Below, one piece after another: positions 21,558 to 33,013 of a stretch of DNA of 64,000 bases; the stretch's first letter is position 1; every line of letters starts with the position of its first letter. A program made the position numbers and the translations under genes. The DNA comes from Cryptomeria japonica (lineage: Eukaryota; Streptophyta; Pinopsida; Cupressales; Cupressaceae): positions 103,592,796-103,656,795 of the forward strand of contig NC_081415.1 of assembly GCF_030272615.1 (NCBI RefSeq). The letters run 5' to 3'. The notes below the pieces were generated by a model, which worked only from the letters and a program-made list of their open reading frames with translations, ran no database searches and was not told the DNA's origin.

Positions 21558-21693
21558 TTAGACATTTCGCAAATTCAATTACTAAAAAGAAAATTTAGGG
21601 TTTTTATGCAATCACCTCTAAAATTTTGCAAAAGATCAAACATGGAAATGTAATCAATTTTTTCAGATCTAAGCATGAAAAATCAGAAAGGAT

Positions 21694-21712
21694 GTTCACG
21701 TCGGGTTCACCA
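21694..21712 (-). promoter_or_regulatory. Primer binding site, element D
   Basis: The minus strand reads TGGTGAACCCGACGTGAAC, three bases after the 5' LTR end. TGG at the start fits pairing to a tRNA CCA tail. The tRNA was not identified. Confidence 0.75.
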
Positions 21713-21715
21713 AAA

Positions 21716-22948
21716 TGTAAAGCGGAAAATCGCGATCGAACCCTAGTTGTTCTCCCCTCTTCCAACTCCGAGGAGAGAGAAGGGAGGTTCGCTAGGATTC
21801 GATGGTTTTCACTTAGGGGAGAGACTTTACATTCAAAAGAGGGGTTGAAACCCACAAGATCCAATCCCACGCAATGCAAGATTGGATGCTAAATGTGTTT
21901 CAAGGGTTAAGACAGCAAGGCTACCCTCTTTTGTAAAGAATGTTGATAGAAGAATTAAGCTAAGCATGCATAGAAAGTGATAAAGATTCGCTTATAAACT
22001 GAGATAGGGATATAGGATGAAGCTGCGGACCTGGAATTAGCAGTAAAATGTCGATACGGCGCTGTCCTGCAAATTTGAGCAAAAGTTGTCGGGACGATGG
22101 CGCCCGACGCCACGGTCCTCCGAAAAATCCGTGAAACGAAGGGGGATCTGTTCATCTCTGCACAAGGATTCCAGATCTTCAATTTAAGCCGCGTACCTGC
22201 AACCTACACATAGAAAAGCGAAGATGATTGGGAGGTTAGGGATTAGGGGTTTGCCTTTAGGTCAAACCCCAGTTTTGGAATTAACCAAGAAATGAGCAAG
22301 TGTTGTAAATGTAAATGTATGTAAAACAAGTACTAATACCTTGTTCTAAGGATGTTGGTATCCTTATGTGCGAAGGTTTAGATGTTGTATGTTGTATGTT
22401 GTAGCATGTAGTGTGTGATCTCCTCTTCAATGGTTGAATCCTTGTCTTGAATGCAACACTTACCCTTGAATGGAGACTTGAAATGATCAATTGCTTGAAG
22501 GAATGCTTGAATGCTTGAATGCTTGAGTATAATTTCCACGCTTTTACATATATCCTCTTCATGCCAAATGAGAGAGAAAAATGTAGTTTATATACTTGTC
22601 ATTTAGGGCTGATAGACTGATTTTCCCGACCTTAGGCCGACCAGGAAAGTTAATTTCCAAATTGCAAACAAAAAGTCCCGAGACCCCTTAGGAGACCGGG
22701 CCCAAAATAGGACCCAGGGACCAGGGCGCTGGGCGCCCTGGTCCTGAAGGACCAGGGCACTGGGCGCTCTGGTCCCACCTCCCGGGACAGCAGGGTGCAA
22801 GGAGGTTCAGGCCAGGGTGCTTTGAAAAATGCAGTTTTCAGTGTCGTGAGCAAGTTTCGGGGTCTCCATTCAAGTTGCGTGTTGCGTCGCCATCGTGAAG
22901 ACCGAAATGCAGTCGAAATTGCAAGTGTCACAATTTTAGGACGCTACA
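21716..22948 (-). repeat. 5' LTR of element D
   Basis: Minus-strand start TGTAGCGTCC at 22948, end GCTTTACA at 21716. A TATA-like TATATAAA lies on the minus strand at 22587-22594. Two GGACCAGGGCGC blocks lie upstream of it (22710-22770). It is clearly homologous to 15106-16373 throughout. Confidence 0.92.
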
Positions 22949-22949
22949 G

Positions 22950-25731
22950 GTAGTCACCAGTTTACCATAGGTTGGACAATGTCCAAAGAAGAAAGTTTCA
23001 AATGATTAGGTCAACAAGATTACCGATGCAATTTTAGACAGGCGATCAATGAGGATTAGTACTATCATCGACAGAGACATCAGATTCGGTAGCATGGTCA
23101 TTGGTTACAAGGTAACTCAATAAAATCGTCTAAATTCTGTTTCTAGCTCCTGCATTTATGCAGCTCATAAAATGATGAGGGAGAATGAGAAGTTAGATCT
23201 ATGTGGTTGGATGCTGGATGAGCTGTTGATTAACCTAGGAAAGATTAAAGGAGAAAAGAAAGGAACTTTCCGGTATGGTATCCTAATTTTCTGTTTAATG
23301 CTATTTTTCATCAATGAGACTCCTAGTTTCGGGAAGAGACAATGGGCATTTGATATCCCGACAAGCAGGCAATTAAAATAGTCTATTGCTACATTGGATA
23401 GTTAGAGAGATGACAAAGTGTGGGGTTGTTTTAAAGAATTTTAAAAGGCTATGAATTCTAGGATGAGGGTTCCCAAGCACATTGTTGAGAAGTATTCAAC
23501 TGATATATGCTTCATGGTCAAGAAAGATGAAACTTTGATGGAATCTATTAGGCCCTGAAAGATTTGGATTGAGGAAATAGGTTATGAAGTTGATGCACAA
23601 ATTCTTGATGCTTATGCACAAATGCTAATTGATGCACCGATACATGAAACTATAAAAACCTTTGGCACTACTAAGTAGTAGACACAAGAAGTTGAAACTA
23701 AGTTCAACTGGAAGAAGAGAGAGAAGCAGGAAGGAAAGGCAAGTAAATTTGTTGAAAAAGTTTCATAGGACATCAAAGCATTGATTTATGTTGTCTCAGA
23801 GAAAGGTAGGAAGAGAAAAGAGCCATAAATATTTATTCAACCTATTGCAGTTGAATCTGCATCTGAAGATGACACACCCTTGTCATTTAAAATGGTAATA
23901 AGGAAGAAAACCGAAGAAACTAAGGTAGAGGCTAAGAAGAAACCGGTTAGGAAAGTTACTATCAAGGTACTGACATAGAAGAAAGCACCAAGAGAAATAC
24001 CTTCAGCCCCATCCGACACTGGAAGAAGGAAGAAGAAGGATGACATTGATCTGGCAATCGAATCTGGTAATGCAACTATCATTCCATCAAAGACTTGTGT
24101 AGAGTTAGCTGATGAGATTACTAAAGATGGTATGTTAAAGAATGTATAGTTTTATTATGAATGTTTAGATAATAATGAACAAAGAGAGGCAGAGGAAGCA
24201 ATTTTGTTATATTTGGATATTTATAAGAAAGCCCTATTAGAAATTGAAGACCAAATACAGGCACAATTGTATGATATGTTATATTCTAGAAGACTATCAA
24301 CAATGCAAGAGGAAAAGCATATAAATATTCAAGAGTTGTTATATGTTTGTGTTTCTATTGCTCCAGAGGAGATGGATAAGACACTTGAAGTTGCAGATAG
24401 GAAAATCTTTAACAACAAGCATAGAATAATCAGTATTATGTTAGGTAGAGTAAATGAAATAATCAAGGAGACCCACAAGGCATGGGTTAAGCTCTTTGAA
24501 GAGAACCATGGCTTTTATACTTCACCAGAACCAAAAACTAATACTGTAGACATCTTGGTTGAACGGAAAGGAAAGGGTATTATGGGTACTTCGCCCTCAA
24601 TTTTGAAAAACACTAAAATAGTGGATATTGAACCCCTGGTAGATACAAATGTATAGGAAAATATTAAGATATCGGTAGATATAGAGAGTGTAAAGATTGA
24701 TAATATACATGTTTCTAATATTGAGGATAATAGTTCTCTAGATACAAATATACATGATGAGGTTACAGTTCATAAGGAGGAACCAACAATAACTGATACT
24801 ACACCAAGTGGTGAAGCCACCAGTGCAAGAAAGAAAGCTATAAAGGTTAAAACATCAAAAGAGAAGAAAGGAGAGTCCGGTATAGAACTAGTAGTGAGTC
24901 CATCATTGTTGTTAATTAACACCTCACAGGTTGAAAAGAAAAAGCATAACCAAGATGAGCTCTACGAAAATCATGATGATGGCTGCACAGAAAATGTTGA
25001 AGGAGGGATCAATGGATAAAGGGGTTATTGATCAGTCTATCACTGTTTTGCATAGACTAGTCCCAGAGTGCAATTTTGAAAGAGAAGTGAGCCCATCTGA
25101 CAAGATTAAGACAATCATTGAGCACATTTAAAAGGATTTTTTAGTCCTTGCAGCAGATATCAAACCGACAAGCATTGAAGAGATTCACACAGGCAAAGAG
25201 AGCTACATTTGATCAAATGATCGAGTCTGAAAGGAAGGAAATCAATGATAACTTGAAATTGATAGATAATTATTTAAGGCAATGTACCAATATTTACAGA
25301 GTATGTTGTAACACAGGCTTACTTATAGTTGATTTGGATAAGAGGATTAAGGAATCTCAGGAGAAAACTGTAGTTATAGTGTATTCTTTTGATGGTTCAC
25401 ATTCTTTAACTACATCTATTGATGGTTAGATTTTGGTTTTGGAAGCCCATGTTTTTGCTCTTAAGAGGGAAAAAGACAAAATCATTAGAAGAGCCAGAAG
25501 TGTTAGAGGTTTGGTGAGTCCTCGGTTGGATTCATTAAGTGTACATAAGGAGTGTATAGATATGGTTGGTAAGCCCACACCAGCAGAGTTAAATGAGAAA
25601 GAGTAATTTGCCCATATGCTACATGGACTTGTATCTATTTCCGAAACTTTCAAATCTGGTTGGGATACTTATCTAGAACTTTTGGAGAAGATCTATTTGG
25701 AAATTTTCAAGTATATTCAGCTTCGGTAAGG
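22950..25731 (+). pseudogene. Unrecognised accessory ORF (E/F/G family), element G copy
   Basis: Homologous to the ORFs at 54787-57051 and 40787-44170. Conserved pieces: the end of the N-terminal module at 22950-22970 (shared at DNA level with F), RENEKLDLCGWMLDELLINL (23175), VPKHIVEKYSTDICFMVKKDET (23480), YEVDAQILDAYAQMLIDAP, a stretch IYKKALLEIEDQIQAQLYDML (24204-24656) ending near KGKGIMG, a Lys/Glu-rich linker, and a C-terminal coiled-coil region with RGLVSPRLDSL and SGWDTYLELLEKIYLEIFKY (ending near 25731). It has many stops and some frame changes. It keeps a middle section (about 23690-24580) that element F lacks, so F carries an internal deletion. No function can be given. Confidence 0.75.
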
Positions 25732-25811
25732 TATTTTTGGGATATTCATTGTACAGTATTTTTCATTCTTCGTCTTGGTTTTTGGTATTCTTTTTGGAAT
25801 TTTTGATGGCA

Positions 25812-26029
25812 TTGATGTCAAAGGGGGGGAGATATTGATGTGAAAAAGAAAAAGAAAAAGAGGGAGTTGTATACATTAGGGCGAGTATAGATGGAAAACT
25901 ATGGAAGTATGGAGTATTTTGTATTGATGGATATTCAGCTCAGGGGGAGCAGGTTCAGGATGAAACCGATAGTTGGAAACCATGACCATTTTTCACATGA
26001 GTGTTGCCATCAATGCCAAAGGGGGAGAT
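25812..26029 (+). promoter_or_regulatory. Repeated polypurine tracts of element G
   Basis: Purine-rich tracts occur at 25819-25834 (CAAAGGGGGGGAGAT), 25940-25950 (CAGGGGGAGCAG) and 26018-26029 (AAAGGGGGAGAT). The last lies directly before the LTR and is the working primer site. Multiplied tracts before the 3' LTR are described for sireviruses. Confidence 0.75.
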
Positions 26030-26955
26030 TGTTGGCAATTGACACTCAATTGGTTGGTTTCAATATGTTGTCATTGATGTAAACATGGCAACTTGTTTCA
26101 AATTCATATTTTAGTTCAGTTATGTATCAGACACTTCACCAGCATTGGCACTGGTAGGTATCTTCATTGGTTGGAAGGAAAATATTTGGTTACCGGCATT
26201 GCAGGCCGAAATGACTTCATCAGGTTATCGGTATTGAAGGTCAACATCATTTGGGAGATCTGACATCGGTAATTGATTTTGATATTTATGTATATATGTT
26301 ATTGAGATGACATGTATATCCATTTCGTAATTATCTTTGTAAGCTGACATAAGGCATGATGAATTGTAAAGGGTATATATGTTAGTTGGTTAGATCATTT
26401 TGTGTAATGGATTGATAGGAGAATATGATAGTGTTATGTAATGTGAAATATATGATAGAGATCATGTATGTGAGGATATTTATGTAAATGAGTATTTCGA
26501 TAAAGGTTTAGGGTTTCAGATCAGAATAGACAGATTAACCAGAACTATATTTAGGCATAAAAGATGATATCTTTGCAGTTCAATCATTTATCTGGATTGT
26601 AGTATGGATTTGTATGTAGTCAATAAGGATCCTTTTGTGATTGAGCAATGTGATCTAGGCTGTAAGCCTTCCTGCAAGTGCAGGCCCCTATATTTTATAA
26701 TCTCTTCATATGGCCAGTGGATTGATATTGTGGGTCACAAATCCCACCGTGGTTTTTCCTCTTTGAGGTTTCCACATATAATTATGTGTGTTATGGTATT
26801 GATTTATGTGATTGGCTTATTGGTTGCTTTACTTCTTTCAATTCTATATGTACCGGTATACCGGTTGGTGTATGCATGTTTTGATAAGGTTAAAAATGAT
26901 AGTTCTGGTAGAACACTGATTCAACCCCCCCTCTTAGTGCTCTTGGGTTCCAACA
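26030..26955 (+). repeat. 3' LTR of element G
   Basis: Begins TGTTGGCAATTGACACTC and ends TTGGGTTCCAACA. It matches both LTRs of element F in reverse, including ATCCCACCGTGGTTTTTCC near 26750, a CCCCCCTCTTAGTG end segment and a TATA-like GGTATATATG (26372-26381). Confidence 0.85.
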
Positions 26956-27214
26956 ACAATAATGAGAATTTTAGTTTGTGATGAGCTTTAATGATCATAT
27001 TATTTCAACATGACAAAGTGTTGAGACAATGAATGTGTGATTTATGTTTTTCATTATAATGTTCACATGACATAGTTGTTCAAGGGTAGTTTCATGATTA
27101 GGAGATCTTGTTCATTTCAATTCAGCATTTTCCTATGCTTGTTGGAAGATAGTGTGTCCTTTTGATACCTTTTACAGATCTATATCTTGCCTTGGAGCAG
27201 TGAGCTTGTCACTA
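26956..27214. other. No recognisable feature
   Basis: AT-rich sequence between element G and repeat I. I see no gene, terminal repeat or array. Confidence 0.4.
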
Positions 27215-28153
27215 GCCAAATTTAGATTATAATTTTTTACCTTAAATTAGACATTTATACATGATAACATTTTGATATTATGATGATATTTGAAGTGTTT
27301 GAGGATGTTATTTTAATCTGATGATGATTTAATCAAAAAATTATTTTATGTGATCATTTATGTGGTGAAATATTAATTATGTTATGAAATTTTATATATC
27401 ATTATGATCTAACGATTTTGTTTAGTACAAAGTGGATGCAGGGTTGATCATTGAAGGTGGAAATATGACTGAGGGGTCTACTAGCCCGTCGATAGTAACT
27501 CACAAAATGTAACCTATGCATACACACATTAATATTAATAATTAAAATATTAAAACCAAATTGAAAGTATGTAAATAAATGTAGACATAGTAAAATTAAA
27601 TTCGAATTTAATTAATTTTAAAAATTAAAATATTAAAAATATTAACTTAAGCATGTTTAAAATTAAACATAAGTTACAATTTACATTGAAGAGTTAATTC
27701 ATTGTAACTCTAGTTTAAACTCTTGATTTGCATAATCAATTATTTTGCATTCATTTTTCTCTCTTGGTAACTGACTCATTCTCCTTGTTTCTTTTGCTCT
27801 CAACTTTAGCTTCTCCTTGTCAACTCCCCATTCACTTGAGCCTTCTATCAATCAAAATTCATGCATTTAGGATCAAATTTTGGAGTTTGAGCTATTATAT
27901 CTATCCATAAACTTGATTTGGTGGAATCACTTGAATATTTTCCTTAGATGAATCGACCTTCAAGAGGGGGGGTGATTTGCATGATTTATTTAGGCTGGAA
28001 AGTTGAGAGGGGTAGATCGAGCTGCCTAGACTGAGAAAGGGAAGGTCGAATTAGGGTTAGTGTTGCAAACACACCAACCACGTCACCATCCTTCTCTCCT
28101 TCCCTTAGTTTTTGCAGGGTAATGTCTTGTTCATGCTTATTTCCCCTCCCACT
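27215..28153. repeat. Dispersed repeat I, copy 1
   Basis: Matches 49888-50736 in the same orientation over its whole length. Shared marks are GATATTTGAAGTG, TTATGAAATTTTATATATCAT, a TCGATAG(C/T)AACTCA stretch, an AATTCGAATTTAATTAA palindrome-like block and the end AATGTCTTGTTCATGCTTAT. It has no long ORF and no clear terminal repeats. The family is unknown; it may be part of an LTR or a duplicated gene flank. Confidence 0.8.
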
Positions 28154-28547
28154 ATTAATAGTTAAATGTGACAGATTAGGTCACATAATCAAATATTGTT
28201 TCATGTATGCATATTTTGAATTGCAACTTGCTCTATTTCTTGATTATTATTAACTCTATTTACCAAGATTTGGGTATTGAGCCATGTTTCTTGTGAGTAG
28301 GCAATCATAGCCTTAGGCTATCATTTTGTGATTACTGTGTGAAAATTTCATGAACACCTTCTAGCCTACCAGGCCTTCCATCCAGCCTGTGCATATCCTT
28401 CTATAAGTGGCAAATGAGAGTCCATTAATTATAAATAAGGATAGCCTCTTAAAACTTATGTCTATCAGTATCTTCTATATACCTATTAATACTTGAATTG
28501 ATAAAGGAACTCTAATTGGAAATAGGAGTATTGTGGTTATCTATTTA
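28154..28547. other. No recognisable feature
   Basis: AT-rich DNA between repeat I and element H, without ORFs or repeats I can support. Confidence 0.4.
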
Positions 28548-29859
28548 GAAGTTGTTAACACAAACGTTTGCACCTCTGATGATCAAGATTGACCACCAAC
28601 CTTGTGAAACATTGAATCAACCTCTCAAGTATGGGACCTTGCACTGTTATGAGGTTTAATCTCTGGAGAAGGTCAACTTCCTCTTATGCAAAGAGTTGGA
28701 CCAACCCAACAATGACAAAACTAATCTATGGTTTGACAAGGAAAAGGGAGGAGGAAAGGGAAACTGAAAGAGAAGCAAATGGGTTTGCACCCAGAATGAA
28801 TTGATGATCTCCCCTACTTATAGCTACATAGAACATCAATAAAAATGCCTAGAAGATACACAAGTTTCTATCCAAGTATAGCTTTCTAAGACTGAGTCAA
28901 GGTTGGAATTCTTAACAATGAAAGAGGAATGAACAATGTTCTCAAATGTCACTCTAAGAGGAGTCAACACTATCGCACATGCTGAGAAAATAAGAAAAAG
29001 ATGTATTCATACAAACATGTAAGAAAATACACACATTTGCATAATTTGAAACTACGTTAGACAAGTGGATTCTATTAATGTAGAGGCAAGACAAATTTAC
29101 AGATGCAGAGAGACATAAAAATTTTGCATGAGAAAAGAAGGGAGAAGATCTTGAGAAAAATGTACAAAATTGCCTTTATAGTTCAGACATAACTCAGATG
29201 ATTACATTGAGAAAACCCTAACCCACCCGGTTTAGGTTACAAAAATATCAGAGGAGAGGGAGAGATCAGATCCAAGATATGATGGAATTCTACAACTAGC
29301 TCTAGGAGCATCCTCTGCCTTTGGAAGAGCAAATATCTCTGCAAATAAGGGAAAACTTTACATCTGGATGCGTCTTTGTGTACTAGATGGCATCTGCAAG
29401 CATAAAAAGTCTTCAAAGTGCATTGAAGAGGCATGCATTGCATTTGGAATCATCAGCAGGCATCATGTCTAGCATTATGACATCGAAATCTTGTGGTTGC
29501 AGTGAGATCAAGTCCAAAATCGGGCATCGACTGAGCAAAAAAAATGACCTTGACCATCGGGTTGACAACCATTGCCTGCAAAAGAGTTTAAATGCCAATG
29601 GCAGTTGCAAGTTTGAAAATCAGCTATTGATCTCAGAGATTCACGTGAAGATGGATGCGCAAGATCTCTCCATCTAGGCTCCCAACAAGCCCAATCGATG
29701 ATTAAAACATGGCTGTCAGATCGAACCTTTCTGAAGATCTGACGATCGCAGATGGTTGATGTGGCACCTAGGGTCCACATCCTCTTCACTATGTTGATTG
29801 CTAAATGGTGTTGCATCTTACCTTGCGACATCACTACGGTTCCTCTTTTACCTTGTGGG

Positions 29860-30400
29860 ATAAGACTTTTCTTTATTTTTTCATGTTCTGCTTATCCCGT
29901 GGCCCTTTTGTGTCCTTGAATTTACCCCATGGGATAAGCATAATGCCTTATGGTTTCTATTTGCTCCTTATCTCATGAGATCTCTGTGGGTCCCTCCTGC
30001 ACATCGTGGGATGAGTTTTTCTTTGATTCTTCTTTTCTTTTGTTATCCCGTGGGACCACTTGTGTCTTTGTTTCCTCTCGCAGGATAAGAGTCTCTTTGA
30101 TTTACTCTTGTTTCCTTATCCCGCGGGACCTTTGATGCCTTTTCTCAATCTCACGGGATAAGATTTCTCCATGTTATTCCAACCCCATGGGATAAGGGGA
30201 AAGCCTCATTCTCTTTTGACTTTCTTTATCCCATGGTATCACATTGTGCTCCCCTCGACCCCGGAGGATATGAGAAAACACATTGTCTTTTCTCAAACCT
30301 CTTATCCTGCGAGATATCGCCTTTGTCTTTGAACCTTTGTGGGATACGGGTGAATACTCATTGTCATCTTCGTATTTCTTATCTCATGGGACCCTATCCC
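29860..30400. repeat. GGGATAAG / CTTATCCC array in the H LTR
   Basis: About fifteen copies of a GGGATAAG core or its complement, mostly alternating in orientation, often in a longer palindromic context such as TTATCCCGCGGGA. Spacers are T-rich and 15-40 bp. The same array lies in the other LTR at 34315-34860. Confidence 0.85.
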
Positions 30401-30434
30401 TGTGTCCATGTTGTTCTTGCTGACTGGGGACCGC

Positions 30435-30670
30435 CACACCAGTCAATAACATGCCATGCCTCTGTGATCAATCACATGACTCAGTCAATAACATGACCCT
30501 ATTATTGACATGAACTGCTGATATAACAAATAAGGCATGAGGGTCAATAACAATCATGTTATTGACATATCATATAACTCTTGTGCTATATGACTCTGAA
30601 AAATTATGAAGAAGTAGCTAACTCTGTTGAGACCGATAACACGACATGTTATCAGTATTGACTAACATGA
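30435..30670. repeat. GTCAATAACATG inverted-word array in the H LTR
   Basis: GTCAATAACATG, CATGTTATTGAC and shortened forms occur about six times in both orientations, close to the outer end of the LTR. The partner array in the other LTR is at 34895-35130. Confidence 0.8.
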
Positions 30671-30734
30671 AATGTTAGTTACACCAAATTCTTGGAATTG
30701 ATACTTGCAAGGTTTGGCACAAAAAATGCCAACA

Positions 30735-31600
30735 TTTTTGGCAACTCGGAGGGGATGGAAAGCCTGCTTGGCACATTGATTAGTAGCCTTAGATGTCCAT
30801 TGGGTGCAGAGTCAAAACCTGAAGTAAAAAGATAATCTTTGCCCCTGCAAAAGTTAAAATTTTGCCATTGTGAAGAATAGCATGTGCACATGCACTTCTT
30901 GGAAAGATGAAAAAAACTGAAAGAACCTTAGCTAATATGTACACTGCCTCACAATAAAGGGGCTAAACAAATCCATTCACTGGTTTGTCAAAGTAGCTAC
31001 CTTTCTTGACTAATGCTTGATACTCTTCATGCTTGTGGAAAATCAGTGAGGAAAAGAAAATTGAAAGGCATCTGATAGACTGTCGGAATGCCTCCCAAAA
31101 CCTGAGAGAAAAGAAACTCGCCCATGATTGAATTTTATCCATATGGGGTGGATTGATGAAAATAACTTGCTCCTCTTCATGATTCTCAACTTCATGCTCA
31201 GAAATAAGCATGACAAGGGGTGAATTGCAGGTTTGGGCCAAATGCCTAATAGGGTATCCCCTTGAAGGAGATAGACTTAGGCCATCACCACTAACCTGCC
31301 CTTTGCTTTGCTAAGTTGAAAACAAAACATGCACCTCTGCGATATGTCCCTGTTCTTCAAAATTTATTGCCTCTGTTGGCAATGGAAGATCTTCCTCTTG
31401 CTCCTCTTTATCCAACTGACTAGAAGTTGTCAGCTTGGTGTCAAAACTTGACCAAAAGCCCTCTAGATCATCCCAAAAAGAATCATCCTCTAACTCCCCA
31501 ACCCTTGGCTTGGTCTCATGCCACTACTCAGATGTAGGCACATCCTTCTCCTCAAGGGAGGAGGGGGGAGATCTTTCTAAAATGAGGAAACATACTTCTC
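30735..31600. other. Element H internal, between gag and 3' LTR
   Basis: Minus-strand reading shows short Glu/Phe-rich pieces (for example EVENHEEEQVIFINPP near 31180) separated by stops. I recognise no protease or RT. It is probably the decayed C-terminal part of gag and flank. Confidence 0.45.
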
Positions 31601-32552
31601 CTAACTGATATCCTCTACCTCCTGCCAGTTTGTAAAAACAAAATCTCTTTGTGCCACTAAGGCCTGAGAAGCATTCCCATTTTTGCAAGTGACTATATTA
31701 ACACGATTGGACTGCACGGGAACAAATTCTCCTGAGGTACTTGCACTTGCAGGATTTAGGATATCCAAAGGCCTAGGGCCCATCCATTGTTTTTGTCCTG
31801 CAAAATTGGATCTCTGAACCTCTGTGAATGATGAAGGAGGTCTAGGTGTAAGCATTCGACCTGTAGATTTCAATGGTATAGGGGCCAAAGCAGGCTATTG
31901 TGCAAGAACCTCTGGGAACAAGGGTATTGGGGGCCTAGGAGCTAACTTTCTAGCCTATATTAAGCACCTTTTTTCTTTGATGGCAATGTCATAAGCTCTT
32001 GGAAGGTTATCCCGTCCCAATGACTGTACCATCACAACTATGTCACTATTTAGATCCCTAAGGAAGTATAAGAAGGCACAGTTGGTAGATGGCCTGACCA
32101 AAATGAGAATCCTATCGCAAGTCTTTTGGCTCGCAAGTCTTTTGGAACCTATAGTTGAAGTCTGTCATGAATTCATATGGGGCTCTCTTGATAGTTACTA
32201 GTTGTTTAATCAGTAACAAAGAGTCACTTTTGTCCTCAAAACTCTTTCACAATTCTTCCCCTAATTCATCCCAACTATGGATTGAACTAGAGGGAAGACC
32301 CCTAAACCACTATAGGGATTTTCCCTTGAACAAAGAAGCAAGAAGCCTCAATGCTATGTTGTCTTCTATGATGTAAAAAAAAGAGCAAATACATGCTACA
32401 TCTTGAATGTGTTCAGTTGGGGTGATAGAGGTTTCCCTAGTGAAAAAAGGTACAACCTTAAAGGTTGCAACTGAGATGTCATTCTTTTGGGCTAGAGATA
32501 AGGGGCTACCACCATTAGAGGTGATAAAAGCATGCAATCTAGGGATAGCCAT
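31601..32552 (-). pseudogene. Gag of element H
   Basis: The minus strand from 32552 reads ITPTEHIQDVACICSFFY, DNIALRLLASLFKGKSL, then a stop and WFRGLPSSSIHSWDELGEEL, another stop, KSFEDKSDSLLLIKQLVTIK and APYEFMTDFNYRF. This is the ordered core of Retrotrans_gag, and it remains in one frame to about 32140. Frame changes follow, and a Pro-rich piece (MAPIPLKSTGRMLTPRPPSS, 31888 to 31601) ends the recognisable part. No zinc knuckle is visible. The two stops in the core replace residues where tryptophan is usual, consistent with G-to-A decay. Confidence 0.82.
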
Positions 32553-32990
32553 ATTTTTATGCTACTCCCTCTACTTCTAGAATCTGAAAGCTCATATTAT
32601 CAGAGAAAAAAATACCTCTAGAAGGAGCTCTTGTTCAATTGTTTGATGTGAAATGGTTGTTGGTCTTAAACAAGAGCCTGGATCTGAAACTCAGAGTCGC
32701 CAGGTGCTGATGTGTATGCCTCCAAAGGGAAGATACTGAAGAGCACACCAAGTCTTCAAATGTTTTGAGTGATTAATTGCTTCACTAGTAAATTTGTTGT
32801 AGAGTCGTTAGGTATGTAGGATGTTGCCTCCAGAGGATGAATTCAATTATGGACACACCAACCATAAACAAAATGATAAGAATCTTGAACCAGAGATGGT
32901 TCAATCTGTCTCACTGGGCGTACCAAAAACTGTGGTATGGCCGATGGCTTGGAATGGAACTAGATTTAGTTCAGGATTCTTTAAGGATCT

Positions 32991-33008
32991 GTTCCACCAG
33001 GCATGCCA
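32991..33008 (-). promoter_or_regulatory. Primer binding site, element H
   Basis: The minus strand reads TGGCATGCCTGGTGGAAC, five bases after the right LTR. The opposite side also has a TTTTTGGCA start (30735), so orientation was set by gag rather than by this site alone. Confidence 0.55.
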
Positions 33009-33013
33009 AAAAC

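Larger units (their letters stand above)
15106..22948 (-). mobile_element. Element D: pol-less gypsy-type LTR retrotransposon with gag and protease-like domain
   Basis: Both LTRs (15106-16373 and 21716-22948), a primer site and a polypurine tract are present, all reading on the minus strand. The 5.3 kb internal part has gag and a protease-like domain but no RT, RNase H or integrase. It resembles the non-autonomous class with terminal repeats and gag only. The flanks do not match: the left one is element C gag, the right one is element G, with ATTCC against GGTAG. There is therefore no target-site duplication, and the copy is probably a product of recombination between two insertions. Confidence 0.88.
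22949..26955 (+). mobile_element. Element G: sirevirus-like copia LTR element, 3' part
   Basis: A plus-strand remnant: the unrecognised large ORF (22950-25731), a 3' noncoding stretch with two GGGGGAGA tracts, and the 3' LTR (26030-26955). It starts abruptly at element D's LTR, within the N-terminal module of the ORF. Protein and LTR sequences match element F (53612-59555) in reverse. The purine tract AAAGGGGGAGAT before TGTTGGC and the repetition of such tracts are sirevirus-like traits. Confidence 0.82.
28553..30734 (-). repeat. 3' LTR of element H (left copy)
   Basis: Pairs with 33014-35193 along its length. It holds an array of GGGATAAG / CTTATCCC words (29860-30400) and a GTCAATAACATG array (30435-30570). 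A TATA-like CTATAAAGG on the minus strand (about 29175-29183) lies downstream of both arrays in the minus direction, as expected if they are in U3. Confidence 0.9.
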
